64,000 bases of DNA from Henricia sp. BOLD:AAB3569. Taxonomy: Eukaryota > Echinodermata > Asteroidea > Spinulosida > Echinasteridae. Below the pieces are notes generated by a model. It ran no database searches and was not told the origin of the DNA. It was given only the letters and a program-made list of their open reading frames with translations. The stretch spans positions 806,001 to 870,000 of the forward strand of contig JBBELK010000002.1 in NCBI GenBank assembly GCA_037783545.1, in the 5' to 3' direction. This document shows positions 32,534 to 42,677 of the stretch, in pieces; positions within the stretch are counted from its first letter, which is position 1; each line of letters starts with the position of its first letter. Made by a program: the position numbers and the translations under genes.

Positions 32534-33760
32534 TTTTTATATGGGTATTATGTTTTTGGTTTTGGGGGCTAAACATTAACCATGTGCACACAAAAGGTTG
32601 TTTTTACTGGACTATGACTGGACATTTAATTCTATTGCATTTTTTTCACTATTTTCCACTATTTACAAAAACAGCAAGATATGTGATGACAATGACAATT
32701 ATACAAAACACCCAAACAAATGTTGTTGGCACCCCAGATCGAAGGATTGCCAAAAAAGCAGACTAATCACTATCGAGTGGCTATATATCGGCCCAAACTG
32801 TTAGCAAAATTAAGAGAATTTAAAATCAAAATTTTAAAATAATTTTATCTTCGACATTATACTAAACTTGCACTGTGTCCAAATGCTGGTACTTTTGTGA
32901 ATGGATATTCAGGACATAAGTGCAAACATTAACAATTCCATTTACTTATAACCAAAATAAAAATCTGAGAGCTAGAACAATAAAAATGACAATTAATTTT
33001 ACACGAACAGTAACTGAAAATGTTAGCACAGACTTATGTAAAGAATTTGCATCATATCAAATCTCTACACACACAAAAAAAGAAATATAAAATTTGTGTC
33101 TGCATTAAATTGCAGTCACTGTCTGGGGAGAGCCAGAGTTGTCTTAATTTTACTTAATTGAATGAATTCAAATGAAGGCAGGAGTATTAGTATCATCATA
33201 ATCTAGAAAATCTGACAAGAGGTCCGAGTGCAGGAGGAGCGAATAAATTTAACCTGTCCATAATTCTGCAATTGAGTTAAACCAGGTCAGAAATGTTTGC
33301 ATGAAATCTGTTGCACAAACTATTAATAAAAACAACAGATAGGAAAGGTAGTTTACTGAGTAAGGGCAGATGAAAGCAGTGAGTTGAGTAATCAATATCA
33401 TCAAGAGCAAGAAAAACAACAAATTAAGACTTTGATTGTTTGATTTGGATGTCATCTCTTCTTTATATTAGGAGAATTTTCATTTCTTTGTTACTCGGGT
33501 CGGGGGAGTGTGCAAATTTGGGGCGGGGGGAGGGGGACGTGGTTTTTTTTTTTTACCTCACTTCCCCTCTGAATTCTAGTTCCCCTATTTGGCATAAGCT
33601 TCAGTCATTCTAGATCTGAGGCACAATGGCATAAAGGGCCTTAGTTGCCGAAGATGCCAGAAAATATACAACAACAACAACATCTGAGGCACAGTTCACA
33701 ACGCGGAAGCTGGACCGGGTAACTCCCCCGTGCTCACATGTTCGGCAAGTTCTATCAATC
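32534..33760. other. AT-rich non-coding stretch
   Basis: No recognised gene. A G-rich patch GGGGCGGGGGGAGGGGGACG lies at about 33520, followed by a T tract. Small ORFs show no conserved motif. Confidence 0.5.
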
Positions 33761-33763
33761 TAT

Positions 33764-33799
33764 GCAGAGACGTGGAGTATATTTTCTCCACGTCTCTGC
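33764..33799. repeat. Perfect 14-bp hairpin
   Basis: GCAGAGACGTGGAG (33764-33777) and CTCCACGTCTCTGC (33786-33799), with an 8-base loop of A and T. It could be an RNA hairpin or a tiny foldback remnant. At 33975-34093 another pair, AAGACGTTAACTG and CAGTTAACGTCTT, flanks about 90 bp. Confidence 0.7.
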
Positions 33800-34487
33800 A
33801 GTCTCTGGTATATGTTTACCGAACAGTTGACCTGTTGACCTTACGCGTTGTGAGCTCTTTGCTGATGCATACATTATTTTACAATCGTCCGCCAATCATC
33901 AACCACGCCAATGAATAATGCATATATCGTCTGATATTAGCATAGTCTGGTCACGCCCTCAAATGCCAAGATCGTAAAGACGTTAACTGGGTCCAAATCC
34001 ACACGTACGACAGTCCAAATACAAGTACTTGAAGTGCGCCCTCTATTGGGCATGCAAGTGTGACAAACACAGACAGTTAACGTCTTTAGTAAAGACTAAT
34101 AGTAAGGAGGCGACAGTGCGCTCTGCACAACATTATGCATAACAGGTGCGCGCGCACGGCGCTGTCACTACGAGATTCCCTAGACGTTGTTATTGACTGT
34201 CTCGCGGCGATCGGTTTTCGGAACGGACGTTCAAAACGAAACATTAACAACGTCTAGGGCCTAGACTATCCGTATCTAAGCGGACGGGTCGTTTCCACCC
34301 GTTTATATGCGCGCGCTCAGAATTAAAACGCGCATACAAAGTGCGCCGCAGAGCCCGTTTATACCTGTACCTCGGCGACTACTATGCGCAAAGCAGATTT
34401 GTATGATCGCGTGAAAACTCTGCGGCGATTTACACTCGGCGAGTGTGCGGCGAGTGAGTTCGGCGGAGAAGTATGAGCCTAGCTTAA

Positions 34488-35165
34488 GTGTTAGTGTAAC
34501 AGATCTGTTAACAGATCTGTGGACTCGGCATCTTGGGAAATATCAAGTCGGTATAGGGTTCTGCACGACTTTCAACACTAACACTAACGCAGAAGTGTGA
34601 CCTCCAGTCCGTGTTACATGAGCTTAACCACTAAATGATTGACATTTTTAAAAAAAATTACGGAGCCCCAAAAAGTCTCAATTGTGGGCAGAATGCAAGA
34701 TCCAAAACGTTTATTGAGAATCACGAAAGATCCAAAATAATCAAAACCACCCACTTCGTTCAGATTAACTTAACAGATATGTTAACAGATCTGGGGCCAA
34801 TTTCATAAAGCATGTTAGCAGAAATTTGTGCTTAATCAAAAATTTGTGTGCTTTATAAAAATGGGTTAATAAACAAAATTGTACTTCAACTTGTGTTTTT
34901 AGCAAGAATAGCAGATATTCTTGTGAAAAACACAAGTTGACATGCAATTTCGATTATTGACGCATTTTTATAAAGCAAACAAATTTTTGATTAAGCACAA
35001 ATTTCTGCTAACATGCTTTATGAAATTGGCCCCTGTTAACAAGCCTGTTACACTAACACGATGTGTAACATGGGGTGTTGAACTAACATGATGTAACATT
35101 ACCACGTCTTAGATAGCATGTTAACATCGAGTTAACACTGTGTTTATTCTGAGGTCACAATTATG
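34488..35165. mobile_element. Right part of a GTTAAC-palindrome element
   Basis: GTGTTAGTGTAACAGATCTG and GGAAATATCAAGTCGG match 8930-9010 of the 8668-9612 element, and GAGGTCACAATTATGATTAA ends it. With 25680-25797 it is the other half of a copy split by the TTAA element. It contains the 34794-35031 MITE. Confidence 0.65.
34794..35031. mobile_element. Foldback MITE with GGGCCAATTTCATAAAGC ends
   Basis: The arms (about 60 bp) read GGGCCAATTTCATAAAGCAT and TTAGCAGAAATTTGTGCTTA, perfectly inverted at the right end. Target CTG is duplicated: AGATCTG on the left and CTGTTAAC on the right restore AGATCTGTTAAC. A 3-bp duplication suggests a Harbinger- or CACTA-type mobiliser. It is nested in the GTTAAC element. 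Confidence 0.75.
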
Positions 35166-35226
35166 ATTAACCCTAGGGAGCCCAGAACAAGTTAAAGACG
35201 AAATAAAAAATATTTTTGGTCATTAA

Positions 35227-36012
35227 AGGAACACGTTGCCTTCGGATTGCGCTTTATTGGGCGTTTTGGGGCTATTACAAGCGTTTGAAGTATAATGAGC
35301 ACGATCTGAAAGAGTAGAATATAATGATCAACACAAACGTGCCTTAGAAATGCTTCCATTTTGCGTAATTTCTCGAAGCAGCACGCTCCGCCATTTATGG
35401 GAGTCAAAATCTTGACTCCCATAAATGGCGGAGAAACTATATTAGTCTTTTTTCCAGCCTGGAGAAATAAATAATTTTTCCTGTGATGTGCCTGTTTTTT
35501 TAATTCGTGTCTACAATAACCATTGGGTATAAATCATCCAAGTCCTTTCTATCGGTTTGTCCCATGACAATATTCTTACCCTGATTGGCGAGGTTTTCGT
35601 TTTTTCTTTTTTGACGCGTCTGCTGTGTTCTCTTGACGATCCATTTTTTGACAGCCAGTCGGTGTGTGTGGGTTAGTGTATTTACATTTCACACATGTCT
35701 CGGGAGGCGGAGAATGGTATGGTACCTTGCGTTCATCTGATAGGTTTACCTGACTACTGGCTACGGCGCCAGCCTAACTCCTGTTCGTCGCTGCATTTTG
35801 CCCACTACCCGGACGATCGTATTGACGGCTTGAAACACGTATACATTTCGCGGGACATGTAGTGGGGGTCAGAGGTCAGTGTTTGGTTTTTGTAATTACC
35901 ATTCACTAATTATAACACATTAAATGTGTTTTATTGCAAGAACAACTCTTAATAAGTATAAGGAACACCCACAAACGTGATATTTCGTGAAATCTGAAGG
36001 CAACGTGTTCCT
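35227..36012. mobile_element. TTAA-flanked MITE with AGGAACACGTTGCCTTC ends
   Basis: Exact inverted ends AGGAACACGTTGCCTTC, with TTAA at 35223-35226 and 36013-36016. It is 786 bp and has no transposase. It contains the very stable hairpin at about 35389-35436. I recall this end sequence as common in sea-star DNA, which is part of the taxon inference. Confidence 0.8.
35389..35436. repeat. 22-bp perfect hairpin
   Basis: CTCCGCCATTTATGGGAGTC followed by AA, a 4-base loop, then the exact inverse. It lies inside the AGGAACACG element and probably belongs to that family. Confidence 0.75.
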
Positions 36013-36040
36013 TTAACAAGTTTATTTGGAATATATTCAG

Positions 36041-36479
36041 TCCATGTCAAATCACCCAAAACAATTGACATTTTAAACCCGACCCTCTCGGATTTTGGTG
36101 AAACTTGGTATACTTGTTGATTGGGATCCCACAGCACCAAATATCAAAATTTAGATCAATCGGACCAGTGGTTCCGGAGGTATAGGTCCCCCGAATTTTG
36201 TAATTTTTGGCTAAAAGTGGCACGGACGCCCACATTTGAACCCTAGTATATCGATAACTACTGAGCCAACCTTCACAAACGTGGTGTTGTTGGAAAGGTG
36301 ATTAGTCAAGGATTCCACATTTGCCATTATTTGTGGGATTGAAGTAAGCCTCCAGGACCACTGGTCCGATTGATCTAAATTTTGATATTTGGTGCTGTGG
36401 GATCCCAATCAACAAGTATACCAAGTTTCACCAAAATCCGAGAGGGTCGGGTTTAACCCATTGGGTGATTTGACATGGA
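36041..36479. mobile_element. Foldback element, arms about 120 bp
   Basis: TCCATGTCAAATCACCCA on the left, and AAACCCGACCCTCTCGGATT through GGGATCCCACAGCACC and GATCAATCGGACCAGTGG, all return inverted at 36340-36479. Antisense small ORFs come in mirror pairs because of this. No target duplication was identified. Confidence 0.75.
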
Positions 36480-36897
36480 ATGACCCTAGTACAATTAACC
36501 AGTTTCCAGGTAATTGTATGCGCATGACCCCGTTTGACCTTACTTTCTGAATGTGACACACGTGTCACATTGGGTCATTGTGCACCCAAACGTCTACATT
36601 GCATGGTGCCAATGTAACTTTTGATTCTTCCAAGTTGCCAACTCTTGAAAACAACTTTTGAACATGCTCTTTTAACAGTATGTGTGTAATGTTGAATAAC
36701 TGGAACACTGCAAATACATTTAACAAGGGCCTGGCCAACCCCCACCCTCCCTCCCGCCGCCCCCTCCCGCCCCCTCCATATTTGTTTTCTACTTTCTTAT
36801 GATACATGTAAGTGACGGATCTCCGCTGTAATCAAACATGATACCCCGATTCAAATCTATGTCAAATTGCAAAGAATTCCTTGGGTACGCCCCACAA

Positions 36898-37005
36898 ATG
36901 GCACACGTTATGTTACATGTTTTATGTTACACGTATTATGTTACACGTATTATGAACACACGCATTATGTTAGACGCGGCATGTTACACGCTGTATGTTA
37001 CATGC
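36898..37005 (+). repeat. ATGTTACACGTATT minisatellite, degenerate
   Basis: About seven units of TTATGTTACACGTA with changes (ATGTTACATG, ATGTTAGACGCGGC). The period is about 14 bp. It is non-coding. Confidence 0.7.
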
Positions 37006-37009
37006 GGAA

Positions 37010-37260
37010 GTTTCTTTCCTCAACAAAACAGTCTGACGTTGCACTTTTCACACAAGGTGTTCGTATTATTGACTTGGCACAGTTCACATCGGCCTCGCTT
37101 GTTCACTTTTTTTCGGCCAACGAGCATGTTGATCTGGACATCATCCACAGGTCCCTTCCTGATTTTACTAGAGCGCGGCTTGACTGCTACGTCAATCATC
37201 ACGCTGGTGCAGTCCGATCGGATCCAGTGCTTGCAACACCGCGATATGAAGCCTAGTTCA
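37010..37260 (-). pseudogene. piggyBac transposase C-terminal scrap
   Basis: The minus-strand frame has DDVQINMLVGRKKVNKRGRC and ELCQVNNTNTLCEKCNVRLF, the cysteine-rich CxxC...CxxC tail of piggyBac-like transposases. Upstream catalytic parts are absent. It fits with the several TTAA-flanked elements nearby, which need such an enzyme. Confidence 0.6.
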
Positions 37261-37889
37261 CATTTGCTTCACCATGCTCTAAAACAAAAGAGGAAGGGGA
37301 AAACTGAAATCAATTATCAAGAAATATTCTACCGTTCTGTCATGTCTGTAGCAATGTTACAGGTTTTCAATGAATCAACTAATGCCCAAGAACATGAGTC
37401 TGTACAGTATATTCAATGCATTATGCCTATGCACGGCGTGTATTACTGTGTGTATGCTAGTACATGTACACAATGATTGGTCTAACAACGATTGTTTTGC
37501 CTATATTACCAGCGTATAAAACACTTTCAGCAGAAAAATCAAGGTTCTACATACTCTTTAGAATCTACAGTTTATTTTCATATATTATTTATGCATGGTA
37601 CTTACTTAAATGTTGGAGAAAAATTGCACCGAATTTGGTTTTTTGGTTGATCGCATGTTTTCGATACTGCCACATAGAAAAAGCTCATGGTCTCGAGCGT
37701 ACTCCACAGTAACAACCAACAGAGGGCGCTATTATGTTACAGGGGTGTCACTCTGGGCGTTAATGGTTTTTTTTAAAAAGTAAGCGTCGCGTTATTTTTT
37801 TAATGTTTTTTTTTAAATGTATGTGACATATACGCAACCCAGAGTTGTGACATCGCCCTATTTTTTTCCCGTATGCATGCCTTTTCTTA

Positions 37890-39150
37890 TAGTTCTAACT
37901 GCAATTCGCGTAGCAAGTCTCTCGTATTACCATCAGGGCAACGGAGTGCGGCGAGAGTGCCGGGAGCTTTGAGTGCCGCACATTCTGTCACCACGTGCTC
38001 CACGGTTTGTGGTGTGTGTCCACAGATGCAGGCCGCTGACTCTTGTGTGCCCCAGCGTTAAATGGTCTCGGCAACGCGGGCCGTGCCAGAACGCAGGCGA
38101 TTCATCAGCTGAACCCACTGCTTGCGGGGGAGATCCGCTTCGGGTGGTAGCGCCTGACTGTGGAAGGGCAGGCAGCGTTCAAAAAGAACGGCCCACCATT
38201 GACGCGGTCACTCCACGCCTTCGCTGAGTCGAACTCTACAGTGAGAAGTCGAGCTGCGTGGCGTGAGAAAGGCCTGCGTGATTTAAGTCGTGGTGGGCCA
38301 AGCGTTGTCGCAGAAGATATTTGGTGGTGGAAGAGGTGATCTTGGTTCTCCTTAGCGGCTGCAGCAAGGCTCATGATCTGTGACTTGCGCCTGATGTCGG
38401 GAGGTGCTATTCCAGCTAGCACGGGGAGGAACGTCGTCTCAGTCGGTCGCCAACAGCCGGTTATGATACGCAATGTATCATTGTGGGTTTTATCCAATTT
38501 GTTTGTGTGGACACTGCGGCACCAGCACAACGGGTGAGGCATACTCTGCTGCACTGTAGACCAGAGCTAATGCGCCTGTCCGGAGTGTTGAGGTACGCGC
38601 TCCCGAGCTAGAGCCCATAAGACATCGGAGAAGGCCATTTCTGGCACTAGCTTTGTTCTGGAGGGCCTGGAGATGGTATTTGTAGGTCAGGTACCGGTCG
38701 AGTGTCACACCTAGATAGACTGGACGATCGTTATTTGGCAGCATGGTGCCATTTACTGATATGGCCAACTGGCGTCGACATTCTTTATTATTCAGGTGGA
38801 AAGCCGTGGTCATGGCCTTGAAGGAGCTCAGTTTCTGGCGCCATCGCGTGAGGATCAAGTCGTGCACCAGGGTCATATCTTGGTTTAGAGTTCTTTCCAC
38901 TTCTTGCCAGGTCTTATTAGCAGTCAACAGAGCGAGATCATCGGCGTATCCGTATTGTTAAATAGCATTGGCGCACGGGTGGATCCCTGCGGCACACAGT
39001 TGCGGAGGCGCCTCATGCGGCTGACTTGGCCATCACTGGTTCTTAGTTTAAAGCTGCGGTTGGTGAGTAGCTCCATGATAAAGGTGGCCATGTGGGCATC
39101 AGGCCACAGTAACTGTGTTACTGTACGGACTCATGTTCTTGGACATTAGT
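37890..39150 (-). pseudogene. Jockey-like LINE reverse transcriptase fragment
   Basis: Minus-strand pieces: PDAHMATFIMELLTNRSFKL and RLRNCVPQGSTRAPMLFNN (about 39105-38950); after a small deletion, YADD and LALLTANKTWQEVERTLNQD (38960-38890); FKAMTTAFHLNN, PVYLGVTLDRYLTYKYH (about 38725-38675) and a C-terminal part to 37900. The order is palm, thumb, C-terminal region. Frameshifts near 38950 and 38500 kill it. The clade is a guess. Confidence 0.7.
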
Positions 39151-39360
39151 TCGGATTCATAAAATACTGTTTGGGAGAACAAGCGCAGCATTGTGACCTC
39201 ACCCAATGCATACGGTTAGAAACATAGATTTCTCAGACACACTAATTAATCTGATAATCGCTGGGTCTGGGAATCATACACTTGTAGCGCTTAGGCGCGA
39301 TCGGTAGATCTGCTCTAATTCGCGTCGCGCGATGAGTGGATCAATTCTGCTGAAAAGGTG

Positions 39361-39485
39361 AACCACGATGTGTGAAAGTGAACCGCGACGTTTAAAAAGT
39401 TGAACCGCGACGTTTAAAAAGTTGAACCGCGACGTTTGAAAACTGAAGTACGACGTTTGAAAAGTTGAACCACGACGTTTGCCTG
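39361..39485 (-). repeat. AACGTCG tandem array, right (inverted)
   Basis: About six units, read on the plus strand as GTTGAACCGCGACGTTTAAA, ending CGACGTTTGCCTGTCCG. This is the inverse of 25249-25460 with its flank. Confidence 0.85.
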
Positions 39486-39509
39486 TCCGTTTTGGAATTC
39501 CACAGTACA

Positions 39510-40383
39510 GGCTATATCAGATTTTAGATACAACTTCCAAACAACTTGTTCGATCACTTGCTATGACAAAGCAAAATACGCAAGATTTAAACCAAATTAA
39601 TGAAATAGTAAAATATAATGGAAAAAATATAAAAATACTGACGGTTCTTAACCCTATGGGTGGCATGCAAAGCTTTAAAATTGATACCGGAATCTTGACA
39701 AAACATCAATAAGCCTGTTTGAGGTATGGCGGACACAATAGGAAGGCGCACTTTGAAGTGGGTATAAAATCGACTAAAATGCAATATAACCAGGGATATA
39801 ACTGCATTTTTCACTTCGCACTTAATTCATTTTATTTAAAATTCTGTCTCTGTATTGTAACTGCAACGTGTAAATAGGTGTAAATAATTTTGTTGGAAAG
39901 AAATACAATTGTAAAAAAAATCATACCCAAATAAAATTGCGCCCTCTCCTTTTGTTCCGCCATACTTCTAAAATGCTAATTGTTTTGCAGGGACGGCAAG
40001 ATGCGTCTCGTCGGTTTGATGCGTGGCGAGCTTTTGTCCCTTCCCAGAATCACCCGATTCCTTATCCCCTAAACTCCAAACACTGAACAATAACCCTGTT
40101 AGTAATTCCAACCAGGGAAGACTCACCTCATAGGGTAACAAAAGGATGGAATGTAAAAACTATAAGGAACCCATTAGACTTTGCCACAGTTCCGTTAGCT
40201 CTGCATGCTGATGCAGCACCGCTCAGACTGGGAAAGTTCACGATACTCTTTCCTACGTTTTGAGAACTATCATGTCCATCGGATGCAGATGGTACTAAAA
40301 AGGTCTCCACATATGCACGTATCATCTCTTTATTCCAGATATTCTTTACAATTTCAAAATCTTCGGAATTTGTCGTGCAAATG
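39510..40383. other. Unassigned stretch upstream of gene copy 2
   Basis: A 77-codon frame at 39479-39712 overlaps the array end and shows no family signature. A splice-acceptor-like GTTTTGCAG at about 39990 opens 32 codons, and RNPLDFATVPLALHADAAPL appears at about 40165-40225, but neither matches a family I know. Confidence 0.4.
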
Positions 40384-40750
40384 TGTGAACCGACGGGTAT
40401 CCATTTCGTAATTAGTCGAGCTAGTCCATCATAAGTCCATCAATAGTCGAGTTACAAGACTTGTGAGGTGGCTCGACATTGCAACAACCCTGGCACAGAC
40501 ATGTCCTAATAAGGTGCCTCGTTGCTTGGAAATAAAACAATCAAACACGGGTTAAACGAAAATAGCTTTTAATCCTCGTCGGGACTTGTTGAAACCGATA
40601 TCAAGCAGCTGCTCCACCAACTGAGGTCAAAGAGTCCCTCGGGTTTCTCCATAACTTTAGTTGGTACGTAACTCAAAATCAAGATTAAACCTTTACATAA
40701 GAGCTAGCGTGCGTTAACAGTTTGAATTCAACGGTTTTGTGTTTATTTAG

Positions 40751-41512
40751 ATCTATTCAACCTAACATACTTTAACGCCTTGAGTACCGATGTGGAAGAC
40801 AACAGTCCCAAACCGTGTGATACCTCAATGCCCCAATCAGTTGCTGTGTCGTTGAGCAAAGATGGAACGGGCGAGTTGAAGGTTGTCCCCGCTCCGGAGC
40901 TGGTCGAGCAGCGCTTTGCGGTGTACACAGGACCTAGCGCCTATCTGGATCTTGGAGACTTCAATGGCACATGTCTCTCTGACCCTGATGTTTGTGCTTC
41001 CGAGAGTGTCACCTGGTCTCTTTGGTTCAAAATAAACTCTTCGGCCAGGTTAGCCAATGACAACTACTTTCTTTCGACTGGTGGACATACCAAACAAGCC
41101 CGTGGAGTAGCCTTTCTGCATCGCAAGCGTACCGGTCTGGAAAACAAGTACGTATTTGGTACCCGAAGCCTTCGTAAATCCTGGACCCAGTTTTCATACT
41201 TTTTTAGCAACAGAATTCCAATGGACAGATGGGTTAACTTCATCTTCACCGTGGATTTGACCCAGCCAACCGCTGAATTCACACTTTACCTAGACGGCCA
41301 AAAGCTATCAGCGAACTTTACAAGACTATTTGCAGCCTCACAAGAAGACCGATGCACGACGTTGTACTTGTCACTTACCAATCTGTGCCCGGGCGAACAG
41401 CTTCCTCCCTCCTCACAGAGAGGAGGATCGGCCTCTTACAGCAATCTGATGGTCTTTGATGGTCTCTTAACACCCCAACAGATCAACAACCTCTACGCAT
41501 GTGGGTCTCTTG
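40751..41512 (+). CDS. LamG-like domain exon, gene copy 2
   Basis: Same 762-bp length and splice phases as 1571-2332: acceptor TTTATTTAG, donor TTG|GTACGT. The motifs are kept (VTWSLWFKI, NYFLSTGGHTKQARG, YLDGQKL, FDGLLTPQQINNLYACG). I count 39 codons that change the amino acid and 12 that are silent relative to copy 1. Two cysteines differ from copy 1 near the start (C to S and F to C, four residues apart). The frame is open, so both copies are probably expressed. If the lectin exon at 24459 is its 5' exon, the intron is about 16 kb. Confidence 0.8.
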
Positions 41513-42149
41513 GTACGTGCTGCTCACTTGTTTAGTATCGACCCTATTATTTGACGCGATAGAACATGCAGTATATACATACAGTCAAATCAGGCATTCT
41601 GGGTCAGTTTTATACAGGGAGTCCGCAAAAAAGGTCCAGATCAAACCAGGCAACCTCAGTATCTGTTTCCTGGATCCTGATAGGGAACCTTCTTACAAGA
41701 AAAATAGTTTTTAGCGTCACATCCTAGTTCATTAACGAGATTTGACTATTTGCAAGAAATGACCACCCAGGCAGTCACGATACATGTATATTAAGGACTG
41801 ACCTTGCTGCACCAAAAATGACATAATTTGTGATTCGCTTGATGCAATCAAGACTATTTTTTTCATGAAAGAACATTCTCTATCAGGATCCGGGGAAACA
41901 GATTCTGAGGTTGCCAGGTTTGACCTGGAAATTTTTTGGGACATCCTAAATAGAGTCTAAACTCTGGTGAATGAAAAGATGCAAGACTACTTATGCTTTC
42001 CAATTATCGTCTTCTGAGCGGGGTTTGGAACGCATACGAAGCTGGCACCTTTCCACTCGACCATTTGTTTTTATTTATATAGAAGTGATTCAGGAGGCCC
42101 GATTGAACCGTTCTAACAGGATCCATTTGGTGTCTGTTAATTGTCGCAG

Positions 42150-42464
42150 ATTGGCGGCTGAAGGTTCGCCGTCTTTACGCTAACTCTACCCAGTCAACTG
42201 GCGGCACTAATGCCGAGTACGTCTGTACAGCTAGTGCTGTCACGGGCCCAACAATCTACTGGCGAGTATACGATGAAGCCCAGGGTCATTGGTTCGATCT
42301 CGGCTCATCTTTTTCAGGGAATGGCGTTCGTATCACCCCAACTAGTCTCTCCACTTGCGTAGTGCGGTCGGTTCTTGTCATGGAGGGTAATCGCACCTCA
42401 CGCTATATCATCTCTTGCACAGCCAGTGATGGCTCCGCAAACGCTACTGTCTATCTTCGTCAAG
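42150..42464 (+). CDS. Immunoglobulin-like domain exon, gene copy 2
   Basis: 315 bp, one codon shorter than copy 1 (the serine run GSSSSSG becomes GSSFSG). Acceptor TTGTCGCAG, donor CAAG|GTTGGT, phase 1 both sides. EYVCTAS, IYWRVYDE and YIISCTASDG are all kept. Differences from copy 1 are mainly silent (about 10 against 5 that change residues). Confidence 0.72.
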
Positions 42465-42635
42465 GTTGGTACTTTATTCTTGAGTAGGCAAATTAAAAAA
42501 TATTTCGTGTCATGTCAATGAAATGTCAATTAACCAATCAGGCTTGAACGTAGCAAGTTTGTAAGAAAATAATCGCGTATTTGTGCAAAGGTTAAGACTA
42601 ACTGCTAACAATTTATATAAATGTTTACCTTGCAG

Positions 42636-42677
42636 GTAAAACGATGACTGTCAGTTACAGTGACCATAACAAGGAGG
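42636..42677 (+). CDS. 14-codon exon, gene copy 2
   Basis: Acceptor ACCTTGCAG, donor GAGG|GTAAGT. The encoded GKTMTVSYSDHNKE is identical to copy 1. It leads in phase 1 to the exon at 48443. Confidence 0.72.

Larger units (their letters stand above)
25798..34483. mobile_element. TTAA-flanked 8.7-kb element without transposase
   Basis: TTAA at 25794-25797 and 34484-34487 brackets GCCCAATTCATACTCGCTCG on the left and, inverted, GCTAGGCTCATACTTCTCCG on the right. Further in, CGTCTAGGGAAACTCGTA (about 26020) mirrors CGTCTAGGGAATCTCGTA (about 34170-34190, inverted). The DNA outside both TTAA sites joins into one GTTAAC-type element. No transposase frame is seen inside, only later insertions and AT-rich filler. 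Confidence 0.65.
25224..39505. mobile_element. Composite bounded by inverted AACGTCG arrays (about 14.3 kb)
   Basis: The left flank GGAATTCCAAAACAGACAGG (from 25238) and the right flank GGAATTCCAAAACGGACAGG (inverted, up to about 39500) lead into the arrays. After the arrays both sides share, inverted, GATCGACCGATCGCGCC-like sequence and ACCAGACCCAGCGATT-like sequence, then GAATTGTGACCTC/GAGGTCACAATG. So the two ends are mirror images pointing inward. The inside is a nest of later insertions. A single large element is plausible; two independent insertions are not excluded. Confidence 0.5.

Noticed and set aside
36838-37476. 212-codon plus-strand frame
   Set aside because: It starts in a minisatellite, runs antisense to the piggyBac scrap and has no recognisable domain.
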